From positions 1-64,000 of the forward strand of contig CBDEWF010000086.1 in NCBI GenBank assembly GCA_965243775.1: DNA of 64,000 nucleotides. The letters are read 5' to 3'. The position numbers were made by a program, and so were the translations under genes. The number at the start of each line of letters is the position of its first letter. Within the stretch, counting starts at the first letter, position 1. The stretch is from Sansalvadorimonas sp965243775 (lineage in GTDB: Bacteria > Pseudomonadota > Gammaproteobacteria > Pseudomonadales > Endozoicomonadaceae). The notes below the pieces were generated by a model, which worked only from the letters and a program-made list of their open reading frames with translations, did no database searches and had not been told where the DNA came from. Below are positions 42,237-51,355 of the stretch, in pieces.

Positions 42237-42437
42237 CTAAATTTTGGGTGAAGGTCGTAGCAAACAACCAGAAACAGGTAAATTCTGCACTGGAAAAGCA
42301 CAAGAATTTCCACCAATATAGCCCGTCATTGCATACACAGGACAAGACTGCGACAGGGCTGACCCGCTAAATAAGGGGAAATTCTCCAAAGCCGATCATA
42401 GTCTGTCAGCAGTCATAGAATACAAATCCAGGGTTCT

Positions 42438-43235
42438 ATGGCCAAAACCACTCTGCACACCCTTCTAGAACAGAAGCGGATCGGTGAAAAGTTCACCTGC
42501 CTGACCTCCTATGATGCCACCATGGCTCATATGGTCAGCAGCCAGGGAACTGAAATCATTCTCGTTGGAGACTCACTGGGCAATGTTATCCAGGGGCGGG
42601 ACTCCACAGTTCCTGTCAACATGGAAGATATGGTTTACCACACTCATTGTGTTCGTCGTGGTAATACCGATGCCATGATCATGTCCGACGTTCCTTTTAT
42701 GGCCTGCGCTACACCCGAACAGACCTATGCCAACGCTACGGCTTTAATGCAGGCTGGTGCCGAAGTTATCAAGCTTGAAGGCGGTCGCTGGTTGTGTGAA
42801 ACGGTGCGCGGGCTTTCACAGCGCGGCATTCCCACCTGCCTGCACCTTGGGCTGACTCCCCAGTCTGTCAGCATGCTGGGAGGGTATAAAGTACAGGGAC
42901 GTGATCATGAGTCAGCGAACCGCATGATCGAAGATGCCCGCCTGCTGGAGGAAGCTGGAGCCAACATTCTGTTGCTGGAGTGTGTTCCCAGCCCGCTTGC
43001 AAGGGAGATCACCCGCGCTATTTCCATTCCTGTTATTGGTATCGGTGCCGGCAAGGATACCGATGGCCAGGTTCTGGTTGTCTACGACATGCTGGGGATG
43101 ACCCATGGTCGTCGTCCCCGCTTTGTTAAAGATTTTATGGCTGAAGCTTCTACCCCGGCAGATGCAGTTGCCAAGTTTGTCAAAGATGTCAAAGAAGGCA
43201 CCTTCCCGGCACCAGAACATGGATTTAGTGAATGA
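42438..43235 (+). CDS. panB: 3-methyl-2-oxobutanoate hydroxymethyltransferase
   Basis: 265 residues. TIM-barrel enzyme with LTSYDATMAHM, VGDSLGNVIQG, KLEGG and GIGAGKDTDGQVLV-type motifs. It transfers a one-carbon unit from methylene-tetrahydrofolate to ketoisovalerate, the IlvC pathway product, towards pantothenate. AGGG lies upstream of the ATG. Its stop overlaps the panC start as ATGA. Confidence 0.96.
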   Translation: MAKTTLHTLLEQKRIGEKFTCLTSYDATMAHMVSSQGTEIILVGDSLGNVIQGRDSTVPVNMEDMVYHTHCVRRGNTDAMIMSDVPFMACATPEQTYANATALMQAGAEVIKLEGGRWLCETVRGLSQRGIPTCLHLGLTPQSVSMLGGYKVQGRDHESANRMIEDARLLEEAGANILLLECVPSPLAREITRAISIPVIGIGAGKDTDGQVLVVYDMLGMTHGRRPRFVKDFMAEASTPADAVAKFVKDVKEGTFPAPEHGFSE

Positions 43236-44080
43236 AAACCGTTTATAGCATCGAAGAGATTCGTGACTATGTGCAGACCGTAAAAGCCGCTGGCAAGACC
43301 GTTGCTTTTGTTCCCACCATGGGCAATCTGCACGATGGTCACCTGACCCTGGTGACCAAGGCCAAAGAGATAGCGGACGTAGTTATCGTCAGCATCTATG
43401 TTAATCAGCTGCAGTTTGGCCCCAATGAGGATTACCACAGCTATCCACGCACCATGGAGCAGGATGAGTCCCTGCTCAGAGAACATGATGTGGATATGGT
43501 GTTTGCTCCGACCTCGCATATCATTTATCCGGAAGGTCTGGAACAACATACTGCCGTCAAGGTCGACGCTCTGGATGGCATGCACTGTGGCAAGAGCCGC
43601 CCGGCATTTTTCACCGGCATCTCCACAGTCGTTACCAAGCTGTTCAATATCATTCAGCCCCATATTGCAGTCTTTGGCGAGAAGGATTTCCAGCAGCTGG
43701 CCATTATTCGTAAAATGGTCAAAGACCTCTGCATTCCGGTTGAGATTGTTGGCGCGCCGATTGCCCGCTCCGAAAGTGGACTGGCATTGAGTTCTCGTAA
43801 TGGCTACCTGTCTCCAGAGGAGCTGGAGCAGGCCTGTATGCTGAATAAAGAGCTAGTTCGTGCCAAGGAGTCCATTCAGGCCGGTGGAAACAATTTCGAT
43901 ATTATCCAGCGCGATGCAACTGCCCGCCTGGCCCAGGCCGGTTTCCTGCCGGACTATTTCAACATCATCAGACGTTCCGATCTGCGCCCTGCTGGTCCGG
44001 AAGATAAAGAGCTGGTGATTCTGGCAGCTGCGGCTCTTGGTAAAGCCCGATTGATCGACAATATACAGATTGACCTGTAA
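43232..44080 (+). CDS. panC: Pantoate--beta-alanine ligase
   Basis: 282 residues. HIGH-like nucleotidyl-transferase motif (PTMGNLHDGHLTL), FGEKDFQQL, and the KMSKS-like SSRNGYL. It joins pantoate with beta-alanine, the product of PanD, using ATP. Translationally coupled to panB by a four-base overlap. Confidence 0.96.
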   Translation: MKTVYSIEEIRDYVQTVKAAGKTVAFVPTMGNLHDGHLTLVTKAKEIADVVIVSIYVNQLQFGPNEDYHSYPRTMEQDESLLREHDVDMVFAPTSHIIYPEGLEQHTAVKVDALDGMHCGKSRPAFFTGISTVVTKLFNIIQPHIAVFGEKDFQQLAIIRKMVKDLCIPVEIVGAPIARSESGLALSSRNGYLSPEELEQACMLNKELVRAKESIQAGGNNFDIIQRDATARLAQAGFLPDYFNIIRRSDLRPAGPEDKELVILAAAALGKARLIDNIQIDL

Positions 44081-44101
44081 GCTGCCGGACATTTTTGTTC
44101 G

Positions 44102-44135
44102 CGGGTAATATTTCTGGTATTGGAAATATTGCCCG
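44102..44135 (+). promoter_or_regulatory. Strong hairpin between panC and panD
   Basis: CGGGTAATATTTC (44102-44114) pairs with GAAATATTGCCCG (44123-44135) over 13 positions including one G-U, with an eight-base loop. It is followed by GAAAAGAG and not by a T run, so it is not a standard terminator. It may be an mRNA processing or stabilising structure, or part of panD control. Confidence 0.5.
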
Positions 44136-44206
44136 GAAAAGAGTATCTTTCGCTGCGTCTCGGCTAATACGTACAGCCTGACACAGCCAGTAACGAGGAA
44201 GTCTTG

Positions 44207-44587
44207 ATGCATAACGTGATGCTGAAAGCCAAACTGCATATGGCCAGCGTGACGCACGCCGTGCTCAACTACGAAGGTTCCTGCGCCATCGACGGCAAAC
44301 TGCTGGATATGGCAGGCCTGAAAGAGTTTGAGCAGATCCAGATCTACAACAAAGACAATGGTGAACGCTTTACTACCTACATCATCCGTGGTGAAGAAGG
44401 CTCTGGCATCATCTCCATGAACGGCGCAGCTGCCCGTCTGGTCGCTCCTGGTGATCGTGTCATTATCTGTGCCTACGCCCACTATTCCGATGCTGAATGT
44501 GCCAACCACAAACCAGCTCTGTTGTATATGAACCCAGACAACACCGTTAGCCACAGCGCTAATGCCATTCCTGTTCAGGTTGCCTGA
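44207..44587 (+). CDS. panD: Aspartate 1-decarboxylase proenzyme
   Basis: 126 residues. It has the self-cleavage site G24-S25 in NYEGSCAID, which yields the pyruvoyl cofactor, and the conserved NGAAARLV motif. It makes beta-alanine for PanC. GAGGAAG upstream favours the ATG at 44207 over the adjacent TTG. Followed by a clear terminator. Confidence 0.96.
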   Translation: MHNVMLKAKLHMASVTHAVLNYEGSCAIDGKLLDMAGLKEFEQIQIYNKDNGERFTTYIIRGEEGSGIISMNGAAARLVAPGDRVIICAYAHYSDAECANHKPALLYMNPDNTVSHSANAIPVQVA

Positions 44588-44596
44588 TACAAGTCA

Positions 44597-44625
44597 CAGC
44601 CCTCACTCAAGGGCTGTTTCCTTTC
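44597..44625 (+). terminator. Terminator after panD
   Basis: CAGCCCT (44597-44603) pairs perfectly with AGGGCTG (44610-44616) around six bases and is followed by TTTCCTTTC. It closes the pan cluster. Confidence 0.8.
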
Positions 44626-45010
44626 AGCCTTTGAAAGCTGTTGCTTTGAATAGAACTTACTGACTTGATGCAAAGTTTCATCTGACACACATATTTTTTC
44701 CAGTGATAACCACAACTGAAAAAACAATCCCCTGCCCAATACTGATTATATTAATCAGGCGTGATGGTATTTTCTCCTATGCACCTTCTTAACGTGAGCC
44801 CGACGAAGTGAAAATTTCTCTATGCCTTGCTACTTAAGGCTAAAGTAAATTCGTACATTCGTTTGGCTGCTCCAAAACAAGTCCCTTACTGAAACTTTCA
44901 TTGGAAATGGTGAGGAAATGGTAATTTTATCGTACGTAGATATATTTCAGTAAATTATATCCCTTGAGATACAAGAATTTATTTGTTGAATTCACGTTTC
45001 TTACATTCAG
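44626..45010. other. Intergenic region ahead of the MDR oxidoreductase
   Basis: About 385 AT-rich bases with no coding pattern that I trust on either strand. No promoter, repeat or RNA structure could be placed with confidence. Confidence 0.4.
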
Positions 45011-46003
45011 ATGGAAAAAATTGTGAAAGCCGTTACGTATAATCCAGCTACAGATGATTTTGTTGTTCAAGAAGTAACCCCTCCTGTACCTGAAACCGGA
45101 GATGTTCTGGTTAAGGTACATGCCTGTGGCCTGAATCCGGTCGATGCCAAGATTAATTTCTGGCATGGGGCAGCACCAAACATGAGCGCCCTGTGGGTAC
45201 CGGGGTTGGACGTGTCTGGGGAAATTGTGGCTCTTGGAGATGATGTTGAAGGCTGGCGGGTCGGTGACCGCGTTCTCTATCATGGCAATATGTTCCGCCC
45301 CAATGGAGGCTTTGCAGAGTATGCTATTCAGGAAGCCTCTACTCTGGTTGCCCACCCGAAATTATCTCCGAAAGAGGCGGCAGCAACACCCTGTGCAGGT
45401 TGGACCGCTTGGCGTTCGCTAGTTAACAAACTGCGAATTCAGGAGTATGACTCTATCTTTATCGCTGGTGGTTCCGGTGGAGTGGGAAGTTATGCTATCC
45501 AGATTGCACGGTATTTTGGTGTAAAAACGATCATTACAACCAGCTCGGTTAAAAATCATGATTTCTTGCTATCTCTGGGTGCGACAGATCTCATTGACTA
45601 CCGTGAAGAGGATGTTGTCAGCCGAATTATGGAAATTACTGATAATCAGGGTGTACCTGTGGCTTTGGATGCCGTGGGTGGCGATAACGATATTCTATGC
45701 GCCAATTCACTTTCTTATGAAGGTCAGATGGTTGAACTGGTTCGAACCGTTCGACCGACTGATTACAAAGATGCTTTTGGTAGAGGCTTGAGCTTTCATC
45801 AATTCAGTCTTGGCTCTGGCCATCGGAATGGTGAACAGGCATGTAAGAATATTTCCGATGCAGGCAGAGATTTTTCGGAGCTGCTGGAGAAGGGGGTCGT
45901 TAAAACCCCTGCTCTCGAAACTATCGGCCTGGAGAAGGTGGGAATCGCTCTCAAGCAAATTCGGGGACAACGCACTGTGGGCAAAATTGTAATGACAATG
46001 TGA
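45011..46003 (+). CDS. MDR-family zinc-type alcohol dehydrogenase/quinone oxidoreductase
   Basis: 330 residues. Medium-chain dehydrogenase fold: GroES-like half with VHACGLNPVDAKI and GDRVLYHGN, then the nucleotide site AGGSGGVGSYAIQIA. No structural or catalytic zinc Cys cluster is evident, which fits the NADPH-dependent quinone oxidoreductase branch. The substrate is unknown. It is a single gene, bounded by a panD terminator and a hairpin at 46026. Confidence 0.85.
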   Translation: MEKIVKAVTYNPATDDFVVQEVTPPVPETGDVLVKVHACGLNPVDAKINFWHGAAPNMSALWVPGLDVSGEIVALGDDVEGWRVGDRVLYHGNMFRPNGGFAEYAIQEASTLVAHPKLSPKEAAATPCAGWTAWRSLVNKLRIQEYDSIFIAGGSGGVGSYAIQIARYFGVKTIITTSSVKNHDFLLSLGATDLIDYREEDVVSRIMEITDNQGVPVALDAVGGDNDILCANSLSYEGQMVELVRTVRPTDYKDAFGRGLSFHQFSLGSGHRNGEQACKNISDAGRDFSELLEKGVVKTPALETIGLEKVGIALKQIRGQRTVGKIVMTM

Positions 46004-46025
46004 GCGATAATCCGGTTTTACCCTT

Positions 46026-46054
46026 CCAGTAAGGGTAAAAATTACTCTTACTGG
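46026..46054 (+). terminator. Hairpin after the MDR gene
   Basis: CCAGTAAGGGTAA (46026-46038) pairs with TTACTCTTACTGG (46042-46054) over 13 positions with one G-U and a three-base loop. The following GAACAAATTT is a weak T tract, so termination efficiency is uncertain. Confidence 0.55.
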
Positions 46055-46441
46055 GAACAAATTTCCGGAGCAGTGTCATGGGTAGTCCATACAACTAAAA
46101 ATCCCCGAAGCAAGCTTTTCACGTTCTGCTCGAACTTTCGTTAGGAGCCTGACCGAGAATAATGTCAGTAGCGAGATCACGCTGATTTCAGCCAGTTTGT
46201 TAGGTGTTTATAGGCGAATAGTGGCTCTATTTAACAAAAAACAGCTCACGAAATGGCAAAATTCAGCGTGTTCGCAGATCCTTCTGGCTTCAGTAACTTG
46301 TAAACAACAGAGGTGCCATCAAGATTTCTGCTTTGGGCTATAACTTGAAACCTTGACCTGCCCGCTTGCAATAAAACCTGAAGATTGGTTGCATTGCCGG
46401 TCGAACAAAAGTCCTATTTTAATATCTGGAGTGAACCCTCA
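46055..46441. other. Intergenic region ahead of pgi
   Basis: 387 bases without an intact gene. The part around 46130-46280 has a mixed-stop pattern and may be old insertion-sequence debris, but I cannot name a family. GGAG lies about ten bases before the pgi start. Confidence 0.35.
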
Positions 46442-48094
46442 ATGTCTTCCCAGCTTTCTCCCCTGCCGGGCTTTTCGGTTTCTGAAAAGCTTAATGAGCA
46501 AGCCAGCCAGATTCCTGCCGATTTCCTGCGAACCACCATGCAGAAGGACAGTGACCGTTTCAGCCGTTACTCCATTGAAGAGTGTGGCCTGCTTCTGGAC
46601 TACACCCGCCACCTGGTTGATGACAGCATTCTGAGCAACCTGTTCACTGTTGCCAGGGAATCCAAACTGGAAGAAGCCATTCAGGCTCAGTTCTCCGGTG
46701 AAATTATTAACAATACGGAGAGACGTGCCGTACTACACAGCGCCCTTCGCGCACAGGATGACTCTCCAATTTTGGTCGACGGTGATGATATCAAGCCAGG
46801 TATCAAAGCTATGCGTCAGCAGATGAAAGCGATCTGTGAGCGTGTTCACTCCGGTGAATGGAAAGGCCATACCGGCAAAACCATCCGCCATGTTGTAAAT
46901 ATCGGTATCGGTGGTTCTTACCTTGGCCTGAAAGTTGTAACAGATGCACTGCAGACATTCTGGCAGGGGCAGATTACACCTCATTATGTTGCCAATATTG
47001 ATCCGGCAGATATCACCTCCACACTGCGAAACCTCGATCCGGAAGAAACTCTGTTTGTTATCGCATCCAAGACTTTCACCACCCTGGAAACACTGGCCAA
47101 TGCCCAGCAGGCGCGCAAATGGCTGCTGGACAACAGCATTGCTAAAACCGATCTGGCCAAGCACCTGGTTGCCGTGTCCTGTAATATTCAGGCAGCTACA
47201 GAGTTTGGAGTTGCTGAAGAAAATATCCTGCCATTGTGGGACTGGGTTGGTGGCCGCTATTCCCTGTGGTCCGCTATTGGCCTGATCATCGCGCTGACCA
47301 TTGGCTACGATCACTTTGAAGAGCTTCTGACCGGCGCAGGTTATATGGACAAGCACTTCCAGGAAGCACCTCTGGAAAAGAACATGCCTGCCCTGATGGG
47401 TATGCTGGGTATCTGGTACCACCACTTCTTTGATGCCCAGAGCCATGCGGTCATCAGTTATGACCATGGTCTGCGCGGCCTGGTTGATCATCTGCAGCAA
47501 GTTGATATGGAAAGTAACGGCAAGCGTGTCACCAAAGATGGCAAGACCGTTTCCTGCAACACTGGACCAATCATCTGGGGCGGCTCCGGCACCAATGATC
47601 AACACGCTTACATGCAGCTTCTACACCAGGGCACCCGCACTATCCCCGTTGATTTTGTAATGCCTGCAACCAGCCACTCTCCGGTTGCTGACCAGCATGA
47701 GTGGTTGTTCGCCAATGGTCTGGCCCAGGCTAATGCTCTAGCCAATGGCCGCACCTTGGACGAAGTTAAGGTTGAACTGATCACAGCTGGTAAGCCTCTG
47801 GAAGAAGTTGAACGACTGGCTCCTCACAAAGTGATTCCCGGCAATCGCCCCTGTAGCCTGCTGGTTTGTGATGCTCTGACACCAGCTACCTTAGGGGCAC
47901 TGCTGGCGTTGTATGAACAGAAAGTGTTTGTCCAGAGTGTGATCTGGCAGATCAACGCCTTCGACCAGTGGGGTGTGGAGCTGGGCAAACTTCTGGGCAA
48001 GCAGCTTTATCCGATGTTGGAAAATGGCAATTTAGAACAGCTGGACAGCTCAACCCGTGGCATTATTCAGCAGTTTCGTAAAAGCAGGAATTAA
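46442..48094 (+). CDS. pgi: Glucose-6-phosphate isomerase
   Basis: 550 residues. Interconverts glucose 6-phosphate and fructose 6-phosphate. Signatures include VVNIGIGGSYLGLKVV, SKTFTTLETLANA, WDWVGGRYSLWSAIG and the catalytic Glu/His region in GSGTNDQHAYMQ. The ATG at 46442 follows a GGAG site; an in-frame start at 46385 lacks family support. It closes the block syntenic with Pseudomonas. Confidence 0.97.
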   Translation: MSSQLSPLPGFSVSEKLNEQASQIPADFLRTTMQKDSDRFSRYSIEECGLLLDYTRHLVDDSILSNLFTVARESKLEEAIQAQFSGEIINNTERRAVLHSALRAQDDSPILVDGDDIKPGIKAMRQQMKAICERVHSGEWKGHTGKTIRHVVNIGIGGSYLGLKVVTDALQTFWQGQITPHYVANIDPADITSTLRNLDPEETLFVIASKTFTTLETLANAQQARKWLLDNSIAKTDLAKHLVAVSCNIQAATEFGVAEENILPLWDWVGGRYSLWSAIGLIIALTIGYDHFEELLTGAGYMDKHFQEAPLEKNMPALMGMLGIWYHHFFDAQSHAVISYDHGLRGLVDHLQQVDMESNGKRVTKDGKTVSCNTGPIIWGGSGTNDQHAYMQLLHQGTRTIPVDFVMPATSHSPVADQHEWLFANGLAQANALANGRTLDEVKVELITAGKPLEEVERLAPHKVIPGNRPCSLLVCDALTPATLGALLALYEQKVFVQSVIWQINAFDQWGVELGKLLGKQLYPMLENGNLEQLDSSTRGIIQQFRKSRN

Positions 48095-48112
48095 AGAATA
48101 TCGACAAACAAT

Positions 48113-48148
48113 ATGAGGCAGAATTTTTAATTTTCTGCCTCATCTTTT
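48113..48148 (+). terminator. Terminator after pgi
   Basis: ATGAGGCAGAA (48113-48123) pairs perfectly with TTCTGCCTCAT (48133-48143), followed by CTTTTATT. It overlaps the 3' end of the convergent CCCH zinc-finger gene. Confidence 0.75.
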
Positions 48149-49425
48149 ATTCGCCCTAATCTCACCTGAACAAGATACTGCATAATAAAATCAAGCAATG
48201 GTTGTTCACTATCACTAAAACTATTATCAGGGATAATCTTGTCAACAAGATTTATTGAACGAAATAAATCTCTAATGTCTTTACTTTCATGAGTGGTTTT
48301 TTTTAAAAACCTCATGCCATTTAATAAAAACAATCTAATACCTTGATTTATATAATATGACTGTGCCCACTTTATATCTATTGAAGTTTTCATCGGCACA
48401 TTCATATCATACAATAGAATGCTAGATAAAGTAGTTATGCCATCATCCGGCAAATAGTGATACATCATATTACTACAAATCAGCATAAATGCACTTACAA
48501 CCAGATAATGAAAATCATCATAACTTACGTCATGAATATTACTTTTCACATAACCATAATCAGCCCCATTGAGTGCTCGATACTTTACTTTTATTCTGCA
48601 TAATAGCGAATCTACTAAAAACGCATTACCCCAGTCATGACCGCCATGATAATGACGCGATAGCATTTGTAGACTTTTCAATTCATTCGATTCAAAGCCG
48701 AATTCATGCCGTCCTATGATTTTCATTCCACACATCTTATTATCAAAATGTTTGCGTAATAATACAAAGTCTTGCTCACTGCTCTGAACATCTTCTAATT
48801 CAGCTGAAACCGAAGGTATAGACACAGTAGGAGAGGGAGGGGTAGAGGTAGAAACAGTATTCCCTGAAGTCCCGAACGCTTGTTGCCCTTTCAACCTCAA
48901 ATGTAACAGTATACTTCCTGGTTCCTCTACTGTTGGGCCAAACTGAGAATACATATGTGCAACTGATGTAAGTGACGGTGAAGGTGGTGGAGATGGTGAA
49001 AAAGAACTGAGTCCAGAACGTATACGCTCTGCTGAAATGTCAGTTGATGGCGACTCCCTGACATGTAGAAAGTTGCACTGTTCGCCATGTATACAACTCC
49101 CTCTGGAAAAGTGTCGGCAAGGAATAGTTTTATATTTTGGATGTTTCAGGGATGCTTCCAGCTCTTCCCTTCCATGAGAAAACGTACATTTATCACCATA
49201 TTTGCAATTCCCTGTTTCAAAGCTCTTGCATAGTTTTGTTTTGTAATGATTAAGCCTTATATGCTTGCTTCGATGTGTATCTTTATTACTCACTTCTTCT
49301 TGTTGCTGCTGAGATTGAAACGGCACCGCTCTAACAGGAATATCTTTCATTGCTTCAGAAGCAAATGATAAACATACCAGCAAGTAAATATATGCATATT
49401 GTTTTTTCGGATAATAAAATAGCAT
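48127..49425 (-). CDS. Tandem CCCH zinc-finger protein of eukaryotic TTP type, probably exported
   Basis: 432 residues. Residues 1-25 resemble a signal peptide (YIYLLVCLSFASEA). Two CCCH fingers follow: C66-x7-C74-x5-C80-x3-H84 and C103-x7-C111-x5-C117-x3-H121. Each has the YKT-x-x-C lead-in, and 18 residues separate them, as in eukaryotic tristetraprolin (TTP/ZFP36) proteins that bind AU-rich mRNA. TTP uses C-x8-C, so one residue is missing. A Ser/Pro-rich linker (125-215) and an AT-rich-coded helical domain (220-432) that I cannot assign complete it. Its composition is unlike the neighbours, so acquisition is likely. Confidence 0.82.
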   Translation of the reverse strand: MLFYYPKKQYAYIYLLVCLSFASEAMKDIPVRAVPFQSQQQQEEVSNKDTHRSKHIRLNHYKTKLCKSFETGNCKYGDKCTFSHGREELEASLKHPKYKTIPCRHFSRGSCIHGEQCNFLHVRESPSTDISAERIRSGLSSFSPSPPPSPSLTSVAHMYSQFGPTVEEPGSILLHLRLKGQQAFGTSGNTVSTSTPPSPTVSIPSVSAELEDVQSSEQDFVLLRKHFDNKMCGMKIIGRHEFGFESNELKSLQMLSRHYHGGHDWGNAFLVDSLLCRIKVKYRALNGADYGYVKSNIHDVSYDDFHYLVVSAFMLICSNMMYHYLPDDGITTLSSILLYDMNVPMKTSIDIKWAQSYYINQGIRLFLLNGMRFLKKTTHESKDIRDLFRSINLVDKIIPDNSFSDSEQPLLDFIMQYLVQVRLGRIKDEAEN

Positions 49426-49743
49426 CTACTATATCTCATACATTTAGATAAAAAGTGCCCTCTGACATGATAGTAATACAGAGCAAATTAAACTCTATAC
49501 TAATAGCCGTTCTCTCATGTCATACTAATAAAATAAAGTGCAAAAGCCCTTTTCACTTGGTGAAAACATTTGCTTCTACGCAAAAGCATGTATTGTTTTT
49601 GGGATGAACCCTACCGCAACTTCACCGAGGCAGGCACAGCAAACTGTTGAAACTCAACTCATAGAGTTTAAAGCGTTTTACCAAGGAAGTTACTATCGGC
49701 TATGAGTTTAGCAGTATCTGAAGAAAATGACTTACCTGTACCA
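49426..49743. other. Intergenic region upstream of the CCCH gene
   Basis: About 320 bases, AT-rich on the left. Two very short overlapping reading frames (33 and 18 codons, around 49604-49760) look protein-like but have no ribosome sites and are probably debris. I see no clear promoter. Confidence 0.35.
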
Positions 49744-49772
49744 AAACAAGGCAGGTGACGTTAGCCACCTGC
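49744..49772 (-). terminator. Terminator overlapping the yciH stop
   Basis: On the minus strand GCAGGTG (49766-49772) pairs with CACCTGC (49751-49757), followed by CTTGTTTT. The yciH TAA lies in the loop. Confidence 0.65.
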
Positions 49773-50117
49773 TCGCTTAGCGTTATAACCCTGTTTGATC
49801 AGCTCAGTCACCATGGTATCCACATGATCACCCTGGAGCTCAATCGCTCCATCCTTTACCGCTCCGCCACCACCACAGCGCTTCTTGAGCTGCTTGGCAA
49901 AACCTTTCAGGTCATTGCCAGACATGGGCAGACCGGTAATTACAGTCACAGTCTTACCTCCACGCCCCTTCTTTTCTGAGCGTACTCTTACCACACCATC
50001 TGTTTCAGGAATCTCATTCTCTACTTTTTTATCTTCCTTAATGCGCCCCTGGTCAGTGCTGTAAACCAGGCGGCTTTCACCGTTGTTACTGGGAGAGTTG
50101 CTGCGGAACTTAGACAT
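49761..50117 (-). CDS. yciH: YciH/SUI1 family translation factor
   Basis: 118 residues. The C-terminal SUI1/eIF1-like domain has GRGGKTVTVITGLP, LKGFAKQLKKRCGGGGAVKDG and IELQGDH. It is thought to bind the ribosome and influence start-codon fidelity. Single gene with its own terminator. Confidence 0.93.
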   Translation of the reverse strand: MSKFRSNSPSNNGESRLVYSTDQGRIKEDKKVENEIPETDGVVRVRSEKKGRGGKTVTVITGLPMSGNDLKGFAKQLKKRCGGGGAVKDGAIELQGDHVDTMVTELIKQGYNAKRAGG

Positions 50118-50159
50118 AATTGGGTATTTAAGATGAAATTAATAGAAATGTATAAATAG

Positions 50160-50184
50160 AAAATGATGCCCGCCACTGCGGGCA
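50160..50184 (-). terminator. Terminator after the DUF2333 gene
   Basis: TGCCCGC and GCGGGCA (50167-50184) form a seven-base stem with a four-base loop, followed on the minus strand by TCATTTTC. Confidence 0.65.
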
Positions 50185-50196
50185 CTATAAAACTGG

Positions 50197-51231
50197 TTAC
50201 CCCTGCTTCAGCAGAGCACGCAGATCAATAATCGCAGCATTGGCCCGGGAGATATAGTTCGCCATTACCAAAGAGTGGTTTGCCAGAAAACCAAAACCAC
50301 TGCCGTTGAGAATCACAGGGCTCCAGATTGCCTCCTGGGTGCCTTCCAGCTCCCGGATGATCTGACGCAGGCTGATCAGGGCATTCTTTTTCTCAAGTAC
50401 ATCCTGGAAATCAACTTCTATAGCTTGCAGAAGTTCGATCAATGCCCATGATGTGCCACGGGCCTCATAAAACACATCATCAATCTGGGTCCAGGGTGTT
50501 TTGACCATGACTTCATCAGAAGCAGGTGTAGACTGGCCGGCCGCTGTATCACCCGCCAAGTCTGTATTCAGCCGGGCTTTACCAACACTGGCACTGAGTC
50601 GCTGGGACAGTGAGCCCAAGCGGGTTTCCACATCTTTGAGCCAGGAAGTCAGATTATCTGCGCGAGTGTAAAACTGTGCCGGGCTGTTGGGATCAGACAG
50701 GCGCACCAGGTAGCTGTCCAGCTTATTCATACCACGGCGGTACTCTCCCTCACTGGATGGCAGAGCCCAGCTTTTAGAATCGAAATTAAACTGTGGCTCG
50801 GCAATCACCAGATCCCGATCTTCCTTGGACTGGGACTGAGAGCGGCTGAAGCCCGTACGCATAGCCCGGGTGAAATCACGCAGCTGTACCAGTACACCAA
50901 ACTCCCAGTTGGGCATGTTGTCCAGATAGACTCCGGGAGGAGCTATATCATTGCGCAGATAGCCACCGGGCTTATCAAGGAGTGTTCTGGCAATACGGAT
51001 GGTTGTTGCTGTTGAGGTAAAACCAGGTACAACCGGGCGATTCAGCTCCATGGACAGTTTCTGGGCGTTGGCATTTACATCAAAGGAGTCAGGCTCACTG
51101 CTCCAGTATATTCCCAGAACCAAAACAACAGCCAGATAAATGACCGCAAGGACTGCAACAACTTTTCCCAGTGTCCGACTGCTTTCCCAACCTGAACTGC
51201 TCAGGCGGCTTTTCCAGCTCTCCAGACCCAT
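50197..51231 (-). CDS. DUF2333 family membrane protein
   Basis: 344 residues. A cytoplasmic end and one membrane helix (approximately 22-43) precede a periplasmic domain with YLRNDIAPPGVYLDNMPNWE and RDFTRAMRTGFSRSQSQS, the DUF2333 signatures. It is common in marine gammaproteobacteria, function unknown. GGGGA lies four bases before the ATG. It may follow the LapG-like gene in one transcription unit (124-base gap). Confidence 0.83.
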   Translation of the reverse strand: MGLESWKSRLSSSGWESSRTLGKVVAVLAVIYLAVVLVLGIYWSSEPDSFDVNANAQKLSMELNRPVVPGFTSTATTIRIARTLLDKPGGYLRNDIAPPGVYLDNMPNWEFGVLVQLRDFTRAMRTGFSRSQSQSKEDRDLVIAEPQFNFDSKSWALPSSEGEYRRGMNKLDSYLVRLSDPNSPAQFYTRADNLTSWLKDVETRLGSLSQRLSASVGKARLNTDLAGDTAAGQSTPASDEVMVKTPWTQIDDVFYEARGTSWALIELLQAIEVDFQDVLEKKNALISLRQIIRELEGTQEAIWSPVILNGSGFGFLANHSLVMANYISRANAAIIDLRALLKQG

Positions 51232-51355
51232 GACATCCCCTTTATTCCAAAAGACGGCGATTATGGATGGTTATTATGGGCAAAGCTGAAAAGAACTTAT
51301 AGGCTCTAATGTCATTAAACCCTATTTTACTGACTGTTTTATGGCTGTTTTTCAA

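Noticed and set aside
43853..44554. 233-codon open frame on the minus strand
   Set aside because: It spans the ends of panC and panD in antisense and has no family features.
46130..46290. Transposase fragment upstream of pgi
   Set aside because: The sequence looks like debris, but no frame gives a recognisable transposase motif, so it is reported only as an intergenic region.
46733..47605. 290-codon open frame on the minus strand
   Set aside because: Antisense to the highly conserved pgi; no ribosome site or domain.
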